Source: Streptomyces sp. CB02261
Lineage (GTDB): Bacteria > Actinomycetota > Actinomycetes > Streptomycetales > Streptomycetaceae
Assembly: GCF_001905665.1 (NCBI RefSeq)
Contig: NZ_LIVX01000007.1
Span: 434,001-498,000 of the forward strand
DNA length: 64,000 nt
Reading direction: 5' to 3'
How positions within the stretch are numbered: the first letter of the stretch is position 1; every line of letters starts with the position of its first letter. Made by a program: the position numbers and the translations under genes. Of the stretch, positions 34,381-42,889 are shown piece after piece. The notes beneath the pieces are model-generated. The model did not search any database. It was not told the DNA's origin and saw only the letters and a list, made by a program, of their open reading frames with translations.

Positions 34381-34839
34381 ATGACCCAAGGACCCGCGCC
34401 CCGCCCCCTGTCCGACGAAGCCCTCTCCGAGCTGCTCGGCACGCAGCAGTTCGGCACGCTCGCCTCCGTCAAGCGGAGCGGCCACCCTCATCTGACCACG
34501 ATGCTGTACAGCTGGGACCCCGAGGCCCGCGTCGCCCGCTTCTCGACGACCGCGGACCGGGTGAAGGTGACGCATCTGCGGCGTGACCCGCACGCGGCGC
34601 TGCACGTGCGGGGCGACGACGTCTGGTCGTTCGCGGTCGCCGAGGGCGAGGCCGAGGTCTCCGACCCGACGACGGCCCCCGGCGACGCGGTCGGCCGGGA
34701 ACTGCTCGCGATGATCCCCGAAGCGGCGAGGCCGGAGGACGAGGAGACCTGGCTGGCCCAGCAGACCGCCGAACGGCGCGTGGTCATCCGCCTGAAGGTG
34801 GACCGCCTGTACGGCACGGCCCTCGACATCGCCGGCTAG
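34381..34839 (+). CDS. PPOX/F420-binding split-barrel oxidoreductase family protein
   Basis: 152 residues from ATG 34381 (GGGGGAG upstream, rather long 11-nt spacer). Split beta-barrel of the pyridoxamine-oxidase-like family: FGTLASVKRSGHPHLTTMLY at the start and VTHLRRDPHAALHV in the middle are typical of actinobacterial F420-dependent members. It probably uses F420 or a flavin for a reduction. It lies 59 nt after the steroid SDRs in the same direction, but whether it belongs to their operon is unknown. Confidence 0.8.
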   Translation: MTQGPAPRPLSDEALSELLGTQQFGTLASVKRSGHPHLTTMLYSWDPEARVARFSTTADRVKVTHLRRDPHAALHVRGDDVWSFAVAEGEAEVSDPTTAPGDAVGRELLAMIPEAARPEDEETWLAQQTAERRVVIRLKVDRLYGTALDIAG

Positions 34840-34874
34840 GGGTACGGGCCCCCGCCCGCCGACCGCCTCCGCCG

Positions 34875-35035
34875 CTACCCGCGCCAACCCAGGGCGGCGA
34901 GGCCGTGGTCGTCGATCTCGTGGAGCTCGGCGGCGCGTCGAGCCCCCGCGCGAGCCGCCCGCCGAGCTCTCCCGCGTACGCCATGTCCCGCCGCCGGGCT
35001 CGCCGTTCGGCCTCTTCCCGGACGAGCCGTTTCAT
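34875..35035 (-). pseudogene. Possible small gene with a frameshift, downstream of the MFS gene
   Basis: ATG 35035 follows the MFS stop by 4 nt. It opens a highly charged frame (MKRLVREEAERRARRRDMAY). Near 34930 the coding signal (G or C at third positions) moves to another frame that ends in ELHEIDDHGLAALGWRG and a TAG at 34877. The span is not a multiple of three. Either this is a small gene broken by one indel or a sequencing error, or a chance arrangement. No function recognised. Confidence 0.3.
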
Positions 35036-35039
35036 GGAG

Positions 35040-36638
35040 TCACCCCAGGGCCTCGGCCTCGGGGGTGCGGCGCCGTACCCCGACGACGGCCAGCACGGCA
35101 CCGAGGACGCACAGCGTGCCCGCGACGAGTACCGAGGTGTGCACCCCGTTCATGAAGGCCTCGTGGCTGCCCTCGGTGACGGCTGCCCTGAGAGCGGCGG
35201 GCATGTCGGCGTTCACGGGGGCGACGCCCATGGCGACGGCGTCCTTGGCCTCGTGCAGCCCGGTGGCCATCGGCGCGGGGACCCCGGCGGAGCCGAGCTC
35301 ACCCGTCAGCGTCGTGCCGACGCGGCTGCTGATCAGGGAGACGAGCACGGAGGTGCCGAGCGCCCCGCCGATCTGGAGGGCCGTGGCCTGGAGGCCGCCG
35401 GCGACGCCGCCGTCCTTCACGGGGGCGTTGCCCACGATCGCGTCGGACGAGGACGCCATCACCATGCCGACACCCAGACCGAGCGCGATGAACGGCGGCC
35501 ACATCACGGCGGTGGAGGACTCCGGGCTCCAGCCGAGCATCGCGAAGCAGGCCGTGGCCTGCAGCGCCATGCCGAGCGGCATGGTGAGCCGGGGGCCGAA
35601 GCGTTCGGTGAGCGCGGCGCCGAGCGGGGACGCGACGACGGAGGCCAGGCTCAGCGGCAGCGTCCGCACGCCCGCCTCGACGGGGGAGAGACCACGGACG
35701 TTCTGCAGGTAGATCATGACGAAGAAGATCACGCCGAGCAGGACGAAGAAGTTCAGGGCCGTGATGACGGTGCCGATGGCGAGCGCGCGGTTGCGGAACA
35801 GACGCATCGGGAGCAGCGGGGAGGCGACGCGCGTCTCGTACCCGGCGAAGACCGCGAGGACCGCCGCACCGGCGAGGATGGCACCCAGGGTGCCGGCCGA
35901 AGTCCAGCCCCAGGTCTCACCCTTGACGACGCCGAACACGACGGCGAGCAGACCCGCGGCGAGGAGGACCACGCCGGCCAGGTCGAACGGCTCCCGCGCG
36001 GCGGAGGCGTTCCGGCTCTGCGGCAGGACGGCCATGCTGAAGACCAGGGCGATCACCCCGATGGGGGCGTTGATGTAGAAGACCGACTCCCAGTTCACGT
36101 GCTCGACGAGCAGACCGCCGACGATCGGCCCGAGCGCCGTGGACACGGAGGAGACCATGGCCCAGATCCCGACGGCCATGCCGAACTTCTTCGGCGGGAA
36201 GACGGCGCGGAGCAGACCGAGGGTGTTGGGCATGAGCAGGGCCCCGAAGAAGCCCTGGACGGCGCGGAAGGCGATGACGCCCTCGATGGACCCGGCCAGA
36301 CCGATGGCGACGGAGGCGAGGGTGAACCCGGCGACGCCGATCAGGTAGAAGGTGCGGCGGCCGAACCGGTCTCCCAGCTTGCCGCCGAGGATCAGCGCGG
36401 CGGCGAGCGCCAGCAGATAGGAGTTGGTGACCCACTGCAGATTCGCCGTGGATGCGCCCAGGTCCCGGCCGATCTCCGGGTTGGCGATGGCGACGACCGA
36501 GCCGTCGAGACCGACCATGAAGAGGCCGAACGCGACGGCGACCAGGGTCAGCCACGGGTTGGAGCGTGGGCCGCCGGCCGGAGTCGGGACCGGGGCGTGG
36601 GCGTGGGCCGGCGGAGCTGCCGGGGGTGCGGAGGGCAT
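35040..36638 (-). CDS. MFS drug efflux transporter, DHA2 (EmrB/QacA) type
   Basis: 532 residues, about 14 membrane spans after a Pro/Ala-rich N terminus. Motifs seen: LDGSVVAIANPEIGRDLG in span 1, the loop LGGKLGDRFGRRTFYLIG, and ALGPIVGGLLVEHVNWESVF in span 5, all typical of 14-span proton antiporters. It exports lipophilic compounds. It follows a MarR gene on the same strand with a 141-nt gap, and a palindromic operator lies before that gene, so the pump is probably MarR-controlled. Confidence 0.92.
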   Translation of the reverse strand: MPSAPPAAPPAHAHAPVPTPAGGPRSNPWLTLVAVAFGLFMVGLDGSVVAIANPEIGRDLGASTANLQWVTNSYLLALAAALILGGKLGDRFGRRTFYLIGVAGFTLASVAIGLAGSIEGVIAFRAVQGFFGALLMPNTLGLLRAVFPPKKFGMAVGIWAMVSSVSTALGPIVGGLLVEHVNWESVFYINAPIGVIALVFSMAVLPQSRNASAAREPFDLAGVVLLAAGLLAVVFGVVKGETWGWTSAGTLGAILAGAAVLAVFAGYETRVASPLLPMRLFRNRALAIGTVITALNFFVLLGVIFFVMIYLQNVRGLSPVEAGVRTLPLSLASVVASPLGAALTERFGPRLTMPLGMALQATACFAMLGWSPESSTAVMWPPFIALGLGVGMVMASSSDAIVGNAPVKDGGVAGGLQATALQIGGALGTSVLVSLISSRVGTTLTGELGSAGVPAPMATGLHEAKDAVAMGVAPVNADMPAALRAAVTEGSHEAFMNGVHTSVLVAGTLCVLGAVLAVVGVRRRTPEAEALG

Positions 36639-36779
36639 GGCGGAGCCATTCCTTACGTGTCAGAAGGGCGGGGCAGGGGTGGATCAGGGGGTGCTCAGGG
36701 GCAGCCGTCGACGGAACGCGGGCCAAGCCGCGCTCGGGGAGCCCGAGGGCGCCGGGCAGTCAGGGCCCGGCGGGCCTGA

Positions 36780-37259
36780 TCAGCGCGCCGGGCGGTGAAG
36801 CTGCCGGTTGAGTGAGCCGAGGGCACCGAGCGCGGAGCCGAGGGCGTCCAGCTCACCGTCGCTGAGGGCACGCAGCGCGCGGGCCACATGAGTGCCCATG
36901 AGGTGCTCCACCTCGGCGATCTCGTGCCGGGCGGTCGCGGTGAGGTGCAGACGGGCGACGCGCTTGTCGGCCGGGTCCTGCCGCCGTTCGAGCAGCCCCT
37001 GCTCGGTCAGCTGCCCGACCAGCGCGCTGACGTTGTTGGGCTTCATCAGCAGGGCCTCGGCGGCGTCGCGCACGGTGATGCCGCCGCGGGTCTCCACGAG
37101 CCGCAGCAGCGCGAGCTGCGCCTCCGACGGCTTGGCGGGCTTGGGGTACGAGTCGTCCAGGTCCACCCGCCGCTCGACAGCCCGGGAGAGCGCCGGAAGA
37201 CAGGCCACGAGCCCTGCGGCTACGCGGCGGATGTCCTCGTCGGACGCATTCTCGGGCAC
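36780..37259 (-). CDS. MarR-family transcriptional regulator
   Basis: 159 residues with a winged helix: GGITVRDAAEALLMKPNNVSALVGQLTEQGLLERRQDPADKR spans about 58-99, including the wing RRQDPADKR, flanked by dimerisation helices. It probably represses its own gene and the downstream MFS pump until a ligand binds. An inverted repeat 25-44 bases upstream is the likely operator. Confidence 0.92.
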   Translation of the reverse strand: MPENASDEDIRRVAAGLVACLPALSRAVERRVDLDDSYPKPAKPSEAQLALLRLVETRGGITVRDAAEALLMKPNNVSALVGQLTEQGLLERRQDPADKRVARLHLTATARHEIAEVEHLMGTHVARALRALSDGELDALGSALGALGSLNRQLHRPAR

Positions 37260-37283
37260 GTCGGCACCTTACGTATTCGAAGA

Positions 37284-37303
37284 TAGCTATGTCAACATAC
37301 CTA
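37284..37303. promoter_or_regulatory. Putative MarR operator
   Basis: TAGCTATGT-CA-ACATACCTA: 9-nt arms with 8 of 9 positions complementary and a 2-nt centre, in an AT-rich patch between the marR gene and the divergent lipoprotein gene. Size and position suit a MarR dimer. Confidence 0.65.
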
Positions 37304-37397
37304 TTGCGTCCTCAGGCGGATGCCCTCCTGGGAGACTGGGCGCCGGACGGACGCGCCCGGACGCGGCTGCGCGGGCGCTCGGGGGAGAGGCGGAACG

Positions 37398-37955
37398 GTG
37401 GACGCCGGAACGAGAAGGGCGCGGCGGGTGTGCCTCGCCACCGCGCTGAGCAGCGCGATCCTGCTGTCGGCGGCGGGATGTTCACCGGAGCTCCGGCCCC
37501 TGGCGGCGGTGTACGTCGACCAGCGGGGCACCGTACAGGCGCTGCTGCGCTCGTGCGACGACGACGGCCGGATAGCGAGCCCCTGGCTGCACGGCACCGT
37601 CGTCCGCCCGTCGGGCGAGGCCTCGTCGGACGACGCGGAGGACCCCGCGCCGGAGGCGTCGGCGACGGAGGAACCCTGGATCGGCTGGGACAGCCGAGGG
37701 GTCCACAAGGCGGCGGACTTCCCGCTCTTCACCCCGCCCCCGTCCTGGGCGGCCGAGACCCGCGGCCCCCGGACCCCGCAACCGGGCCACCGGTACGAAC
37801 TCGGGTTCGCCGACCCCGACGACTCCTACGTCTACAACGGCACCGTGACCTTCGACGCCCGTCGGCTCGCGGAGGTGCCGCCCGGCGAGGTACTGACCCT
37901 CCACGGCACCATGACGAGAGAGGCCTTCGAGGACCTCGCGGCCGAGGCCTGCTGA
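37398..37955 (+). CDS. Hypothetical lipoprotein
   Basis: 185 residues from the GTG at 37398 (GGGAGAGG upstream). An Arg-rich start, hydrophobic stretch and lipobox SAAGC put the lipidated cysteine at residue 28. The mature part has an acidic, Ala/Pro-rich segment (EASSDDAEDPAPEASATEEP) and then a small beta-rich domain ending VPPGEVLTLHGTMTREAFED. No family recognised. Its start lies 138 bases from the divergent marR start, so the MarR site may affect it. Confidence 0.75.
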   Translation: MDAGTRRARRVCLATALSSAILLSAAGCSPELRPLAAVYVDQRGTVQALLRSCDDDGRIASPWLHGTVVRPSGEASSDDAEDPAPEASATEEPWIGWDSRGVHKAADFPLFTPPPSWAAETRGPRTPQPGHRYELGFADPDDSYVYNGTVTFDARRLAEVPPGEVLTLHGTMTREAFEDLAAEAC

Positions 37956-38163
37956 CCCGACGCACCGTCCCGCCGCATCGGACCGCGCGGCCGAGGCCCG
38001 GTGATCGTCCGGGCTGCGTGGGTTCCGTACGCCTGGGCAGGCGCATGCCGGTAAGCCCCGTACGGAGGGCAGTGGGCGGCGCACGGTGTGCCGAAGCCCG
38101 GCGGCGGGGGAGGGGTGGCACGCTCGGGTGGAGCGGGACACCGTGAGCGAAGCGAGGTAGCAC

Positions 38164-39369
38164 GTGACGCAACGCAGTGAGCGGGGCGCCCGGTACGCCC
38201 GGCTGGGGCGGCGGCTGCGGAAGGATCCGTTCGTCGTACAGACGGTGCGGTCGACGGCGGCGGCGACCCTCTCGTACGTCGTCGCGCTCTGGCTCAGCAG
38301 CGAACCGGCGCCGCTGACCGCACCGCTGACCGCGCTCCTCGTCGTGCAGGTCACGCTCTACTCGACCCTCACCACGAGCCTGCGCCGGGTCAACTCCGTC
38401 GTCGTCGGCGTCCTCATCGCCATCGGGTTCAGCGTCCTCGTCGGACTCTCCTGGTGGAGCCTCGCCCTGGTCATCCTGGCCTCCCTCCTCGTGGGACGGC
38501 TCGTGAAGGTGGAGGAGTTCATCCCCGAGGTCGCCATCAGCGCCATGCTGGTGCTCGGCGTCACGCAGGTCGCCCACACGGCGTGGGACCGCGTCCTCGA
38601 GACCCTGATCGGCGCCACCGTCGGCATGCTCTTCAACCTGGTGCTCGCCCCGCCCGTCTGGGTGGACACGGCGGGCGAGTCGATCGAGGACCTCGCCCGG
38701 CGGATGCGGAGGCTGCTGCTCGACGTGGCGGAGGAGTTCGCGGGGGCGCCCCCCGTCGAGCGCGCCGCGGCCAAGCTGCACGAGGCGCGACGGCTCGACA
38801 ACGACGTGGCCGACGTGGACGGCGCCCTGCGCACGGCCGAGGACAGCCTGCGCCTCAACCCCCGCGTCAAGGAGGGCCTGCTGCACCGCATCGTGCTGCG
38901 CACGGGGCTCGACACCCTGGAGATCTGCGCCGTCGTGCTCCGCGTCCTCACCCGTACCCTCACCGATCTGGCCAAGGAACGGGACGGCGACGAGCTGCTG
39001 CCCCGACCGACCGCCCTCGCCCTGCAGGAGACGGCGCAGCACACCGCCGACGCCTTCGTCAGCTTCGCCGTACTCGTCACGGCTCCCGGCAGCGAGGCGG
39101 CCGAGGCGGCCGAGACCCGGCTCGCGGGCGAGCTCCGCGCGGCTCGCGCCTGCCGCGGCGGCGCCGCCGACCTGCTGCTCGCCCTCGCCCTGAAGGAACC
39201 CGAACGCTGGCAGCTGTACGGAGCCCTGCTCGCCGAGATCGACCGCGTCCTCGACGAACTGGACCCCGAGCACCGGGGCCTTCGCCTCATGGAGGAACTC
39301 GACCGCCATACCCGTGAACGCCGGCGCCGGCTGCGCCCCCGCTTCCGGCGCGCTCCCGCGGAGGCCTGA
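38164..39369 (+). CDS. FUSC/aromatic-acid-exporter-type membrane protein
   Basis: 401 residues from a GTG preceded by GAGGT. Residues 1-165 hold about five or six close-packed membrane spans with the typical TAPLTALLVVQVTLY and IGATVGMLFNLVLAPP segments. The remaining half is a cytoplasmic helical domain ending in an Arg-rich tail (RERRRRLRPRFRR). FUSC-family proteins are thought to export aromatic acids or similar solutes. The 208 bases before it show no other gene. Confidence 0.85.
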   Translation: MTQRSERGARYARLGRRLRKDPFVVQTVRSTAAATLSYVVALWLSSEPAPLTAPLTALLVVQVTLYSTLTTSLRRVNSVVVGVLIAIGFSVLVGLSWWSLALVILASLLVGRLVKVEEFIPEVAISAMLVLGVTQVAHTAWDRVLETLIGATVGMLFNLVLAPPVWVDTAGESIEDLARRMRRLLLDVAEEFAGAPPVERAAAKLHEARRLDNDVADVDGALRTAEDSLRLNPRVKEGLLHRIVLRTGLDTLEICAVVLRVLTRTLTDLAKERDGDELLPRPTALALQETAQHTADAFVSFAVLVTAPGSEAAEAAETRLAGELRAARACRGGAADLLLALALKEPERWQLYGALLAEIDRVLDELDPEHRGLRLMEELDRHTRERRRRLRPRFRRAPAEA

Positions 39370-39386
39370 GCGGCCGGCGGGGCCCC

Positions 39387-39779
39387 TCAGTCCCGGGGCA
39401 GCAGGGGGCCGAGCGGGCCGAGGTCGAGGTTGAGGTCCTCCAGCGCGAAACCGTGCTCGGCGCACAGGTCGGCGAGGCTGTCGTGCAGGGCCAGGAGGGT
39501 CGCTCCGAGCTCCTCCTCCTGGGCGTCGGTGAGGTCCCCTGCGTCCACGCGGCGCAGCGCCTGCCGCTCGATGAGCTGGCGCAGGAGCTCGACGATGGTG
39601 AGGACGAGTTTCAGCAGGTCCTCCTCGACGGTCTCGCGATCGGCACGCACGCGGTGGGCCGGGCGGTGCGCCCCGCCCTCGTGGGGGGCGGGCGGCGCCT
39701 GGGCGAGCCGGAAGGCCCGCGACATGGCGGCGCCGACGTCCTGGAGGCCCTGGCGCGGGGCGGCGGGGTCACTGCTCAC
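39387..39779 (-). CDS. gvpK: Gas vesicle protein GvpK
   Basis: 130 residues from a GTG overlapping the gvpS stop. The core LLKLVLTIVELLRQLIERQALRR (split here over 55-77) and DLTDAQEEELGATLLAL are the GvpK hallmarks, and the C terminus ends DLNLDLGPLGPLLPRD. GvpK is an accessory protein for gas vesicle assembly or size. Last gene of the gvp operon. Confidence 0.93.
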   Translation of the reverse strand: MSSDPAAPRQGLQDVGAAMSRAFRLAQAPPAPHEGGAHRPAHRVRADRETVEEDLLKLVLTIVELLRQLIERQALRRVDAGDLTDAQEEELGATLLALHDSLADLCAEHGFALEDLNLDLGPLGPLLPRD

Positions 39780-39991
39780 GGGGGGCCGCCGTCCCGCCCG
39801 CCGGGGGGCGCCGTCTCGGAGCCGACGGACACGATGAGCGCGCGCAGTGAGATCCGGACGAGGTCGATGTCCGCGATGGACAGGACGATGTCGCCGGTGA
39901 TGACCACTCCACCGCTGAGCAGCCGGTCCAGGAGGTCGACCAGGGCGACCTGCCGGCCGGGCAGCGGTTCGTGCCGCTCCGCGAGCGTCAC
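39776..39991 (-). CDS. gvpS: Gas vesicle protein GvpS (GvpA/J family)
   Basis: 71 residues from the GTG at 39991. The GvpA-family core is clear: LVDLLDRLLSGGVVITGDIV and DIDLVRISLRALIVSV. Minor structural homologue that probably sits at vesicle tips or nucleates assembly. It overlaps both neighbours by 4 nt. Confidence 0.9.
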   Translation of the reverse strand: MTLAERHEPLPGRQVALVDLLDRLLSGGVVITGDIVLSIADIDLVRISLRALIVSVGSETAPPGGRDGGPP

Positions 39992-40920
39992 GGCGCCGGC
40001 TCCCGGACGTCGCCCGCGTCGCCGGGGGAGGGGTCCTCGGCAGCCGGCATGGCGAAGGAGTACGGGGCCCAGGGGCCGGTGACCTCGACGAGGACGTCGG
40101 GAAAGTCCTGGGTGGCGTGGGTGACGGCGGCGCGGAACTCGTCGGCGTTCCGGTCGGGGACGAGGTAGGCGTCGTTGAGGACGTTCTCCCGGGGACCGGT
40201 CAGCGCACCGCTCTGCGGCGCGTGCCGCACCCGCTCGGAGGTGTAGCGGGCGGCGATGGCCTCGACGGTCCGCGCGGCCTCCTGGGCCTGCTGGTAGACG
40301 CGTTCGCGGGCGTGGTGCTGGATGCCGCGCCGCCGCAGGTACGCCTTGCCGGGCGACAGGGACTCGGCACCGTTCTGGTCGGTGGGAGGCCTGTCGGCGG
40401 CGGATGCGGAGGCGGTGGGGGCGGCGGGGTCGGAAGCGGCGGGGAGATAGATCTTGACGCCGTACTCGGTGTGGGCGTCGAGCTGGGCGAGTCGCGCGGC
40501 GAAGACGTGGCGCTGCCGTACGAGGGCTCCGCGGGCCCGGCTGTCGTCCTCGTAGACGGTGGCCATGCGCAGGGGGAGGACGGTGGCGCGGGCGGCGACG
40601 GCCTGGACGACGTCGTGGTGCGCGCGGGCGACGTTCTCCAGCCACCGCAGGTCCTCGAAGTGCTCCTTGAGAGCGGCCTCGTCGAAGTCACCGCGCGGGA
40701 CCGGACTGACGACGAACGCGAGGACGTCGGGGGCGTCGTCGGAGGGGGCCGGTGTGGCGGGGGCGCCGGAGGGGGCCGGCGCGACGGCGTCGGAGGCCTC
40801 GGTCAGGAGCGTGACCGGTGCCCGGTCGATGCCGTGCACGTCCGTCAGAAGCCCCCGCAGGGCCTCGGTGGGCCGGACGGCGGCGTAGACGTAGGTGAGG
40901 AAGTCCTGGCCGGTGCTCAC
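39988..40920 (-). CDS. gvpL: Gas vesicle protein GvpL (GvpL/F family)
   Basis: 310 residues, starting TYVYAAVRP, with the family features LPLRMATVYEDD in the first domain, YGVKIYL in the middle and VTGPWAPYSFA at the end. A disordered Ala/Pro/Ser insert lies around residues 45-65 and another near 160-180. GvpL/F proteins bind and chaperone GvpA during assembly. Longer than gvpF of this cluster. Confidence 0.93.
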   Translation of the reverse strand: MSTGQDFLTYVYAAVRPTEALRGLLTDVHGIDRAPVTLLTEASDAVAPAPSGAPATPAPSDDAPDVLAFVVSPVPRGDFDEAALKEHFEDLRWLENVARAHHDVVQAVAARATVLPLRMATVYEDDSRARGALVRQRHVFAARLAQLDAHTEYGVKIYLPAASDPAAPTASASAADRPPTDQNGAESLSPGKAYLRRRGIQHHARERVYQQAQEAARTVEAIAARYTSERVRHAPQSGALTGPRENVLNDAYLVPDRNADEFRAAVTHATQDFPDVLVEVTGPWAPYSFAMPAAEDPSPGDAGDVREPAP

Positions 40921-41351
40921 TGCGGACGCCTCCGCTTCGTCCCGGCCCCCGGACCGGGTGCCGCGTCGCCGGGCTCACCGCGGTCCTCGCCGCTCTCGAC
41001 GGGCTCCGGCTCGCCCGTCCGGTCGCGGCGCAGGGCCTCCAGCTCGGCCCGCAGGCGGCGGTTCTCCTGTTCCAGCGGGCTTCCGGTGTGCCGGGAGGAG
41101 AGCGAGGGGTCGTGCTCCCACCAGTCGATCCCCATCTCCTTCGCCTTGTCCACGGAGGCGATCAGGATCCGCAGTTTGATGGTCAGCAGCTCGATGTCGA
41201 GCAGATTGATGCGGATGTCGCCCGCGATCACGATGCCCTTGTCCAGGACCCGCTCGAGGATGTCCGCGAGGCTGGACGTGGAGCTCGACCCGTACGGCAT
41301 CGGGGCGCGGGAGGGGAAGCCTCCGGTTCGGCCGGGTAGCGGTTCACTCAC
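40917..41351 (-). CDS. gvpJ: Gas vesicle protein GvpJ (GvpA family)
   Basis: 144 residues from a GTG at 41351. GvpA-like core about 27-70 (LADILERVLDKGIVIAGDIR and LLTIKLRILIASVDKAKEMG). A coiled-coil segment (LEQENRRLRAELEALRRDR) and an acidic/Pro tail ending KRRRPQ follow. Minor shell or tip component. Overlaps gvpL by GTGA. Confidence 0.9.
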   Translation of the reverse strand: MSEPLPGRTGGFPSRAPMPYGSSSTSSLADILERVLDKGIVIAGDIRINLLDIELLTIKLRILIASVDKAKEMGIDWWEHDPSLSSRHTGSPLEQENRRLRAELEALRRDRTGEPEPVESGEDRGEPGDAAPGPGAGTKRRRPQ

Positions 41352-41373
41352 GACGGGGGCCTCGCTTCCGCGG

Positions 41374-41622
41374 TCAGACGGTCCGGTTCCGGAACTCTTC
41401 GATCTCCGCCAGCCGGTCGAGCAGCTCGTCCTCCCGGAGGTCGAACTCCTCCTCCGTCAGCTCTCCCGCGAGCAGCCTCCGCTCCAGTTCGCCGAGCTCG
41501 CGCCAGACCGGGGCGGGGTCGTAGTAGGCCTCCTCGGCCTCGTCGACGACCCGCTGGGCGACCCAGGTGACCATCCGGACCGGGGCGGCGGGCAGGGTCA
41601 GCAGGCTTGTCAGCAGTCCCAC
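41374..41622 (-). CDS. gvpG: Gas vesicle protein GvpG
   Basis: 82 residues from a GTG with GAGGAGG upstream. Starts GLLTSLLTLPAAPVRMVTWV and continues with a charged helical hairpin (LGELERRLLAGELTEEEFD), as GvpG proteins do. Assembly factor of the gas vesicle shell. Confidence 0.92.
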   Translation of the reverse strand: MGLLTSLLTLPAAPVRMVTWVAQRVVDEAEEAYYDPAPVWRELGELERRLLAGELTEEEFDLREDELLDRLAEIEEFRNRTV

Positions 41623-41667
41623 GGGTCGTCCTCCTCAGTCATGGCACTCACGGCACTCATGACGTAC

Positions 41668-42399
41668 TCATGGCGCCGAGGCCTGTACGAAGCTGTATGG
41701 AGGCAGGGGACCGGCGAACCGGAGGCCGGTGCCGCCGTCGATCTCGCGGGCCAGGTTGTCCCGCGCGGTGAGGAAGGCGTCCTTCCGCTCGTCCGCCACC
41801 AGGAGCGAGAGATTGAGGAAGTCGTTTCCGGTGGGCGGACGGGTCACGTGCTCACGGGCGAACGGCAGCAGCGCCTCGGACAGGCCGCCGGCCAGCACCT
41901 CCTGCCGCGCCTGCACCTCGCGTGCCACCAGCTCCCCCAGCGCGAGCGGCAGCTGCGGGTCGGGGTCGCCGCCGCGGATCCGGCGGTGGAGGTCCCCCGC
42001 CTCGGCCGAGTCCTTGAGGATCTGGAGGAGCAGCGGCTCCTCGTCCTCCTGGAAGGCCCGCACGTGGTACTCGGCGCAGCCCTCGACGCGTCGCAGCGCC
42101 GAGAGGTAGCCGTCCTCGTTCTCCTCCAGGACCTGGCGGACCGTCGTCTCGTCAGGAGCGATGTAGCCGAACTGCAGCGGCAGGACCGGCCCTTCGGACA
42201 TCAGGCGCTCCTGCACCTCCTGGTGGGCGAGGAGGTCCCGCCGCTTGGGCCGGATCTCTTCGGAGACCTCGCTGACGACCGCGCACAGGGGTCCCGCGGT
42301 GACCGTCTGCAAGGACGCCGGATGTGAACCGACACCGCTCAGACCGTCCAGGTGCCGTGGGTGCTCCCCAGCGGTGATCGAGTACACGTAGAGCGCCAT
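41668..42399 (-). CDS. gvpF: Gas vesicle protein GvpF (GvpL/F family)
   Basis: 243 residues; start ALYVYSITAG, core VLPLQFGYIAPDETTV and end LRFAGPLPPYSFVQ match GvpF. It is the chaperone-like partner of GvpA and follows gvpA by 3 nt. In this cluster there is no gene pair between gvpG and gvpJ, where several Streptomyces clusters carry gvpY and gvpZ. Confidence 0.93.
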   Translation of the reverse strand: MALYVYSITAGEHPRHLDGLSGVGSHPASLQTVTAGPLCAVVSEVSEEIRPKRRDLLAHQEVQERLMSEGPVLPLQFGYIAPDETTVRQVLEENEDGYLSALRRVEGCAEYHVRAFQEDEEPLLLQILKDSAEAGDLHRRIRGGDPDPQLPLALGELVAREVQARQEVLAGGLSEALLPFAREHVTRPPTGNDFLNLSLLVADERKDAFLTARDNLAREIDGGTGLRFAGPLPPYSFVQASAP

Positions 42400-42402
42400 C
42401 GG

Positions 42403-42861
42403 CTACTCCTTCTCTCGGCGTGCCGTGCGCCGTGCCGGGCGCCGTCGCCTAGGGGTCTCCGCTTCCTCCTCTTCCTCCTCCGGCTCCTCGTCCTTCGAGG
42501 ATCCGCCGGTCAGGGAGTCGGACACCGCTTCGACGGCTCCGCTCAGGGCGCCCTTGGACTTGCCGCGGGCGCCGCCCTCCATCATGTTCCCCACGACGTC
42601 GGGCAGCTGGGCGGGGGCGTTGCGGCCCGCTTCCAGGTCGAGGCGGTTGCATGCCTCGGCGAAGCGGAGGTAGGTGTCGACGCTGGCCACCACGATGCGC
42701 GCGTCGATCTTGATCAGTTCGATGCCCACCACGGAGATCCGGACGAAGATGTCGATGACCAGACCCCGGTCGAGAATCAGCTCCAGGACGTCGTAGAGGC
42801 TGCTCGTGTTGCCGCCGCCCCCTCGGGCGACGGCGCTGCCGCCTTGCGGCACCATGGTCAT
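42403..42861 (-). CDS. gvpA: Gas vesicle structural protein GvpA with a charged C-terminal extension
   Basis: 152 residues. The shell-forming core lies at about 19-67 (SLYDVLELILDRGLVIDIFV and IELIKIDARIVVASVDTYLR). An extension of about 80 residues follows, ending in an acidic block (KDEEPEEEEEEAE) and then a basic end (RRRRPARRTARREKE). Classical GvpA is about 70 residues, so the tail about doubles it, as known for actinobacterial GvpA. ATG 42861 has GGAGG upstream. Confidence 0.93.
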   Translation of the reverse strand: MTMVPQGGSAVARGGGGNTSSLYDVLELILDRGLVIDIFVRISVVGIELIKIDARIVVASVDTYLRFAEACNRLDLEAGRNAPAQLPDVVGNMMEGGARGKSKGALSGAVEAVSDSLTGGSSKDEEPEEEEEEAETPRRRRPARRTARREKE

Positions 42862-42889
42862 GGCGCCTCCTTCCCTCGGCGGCCCGTAC

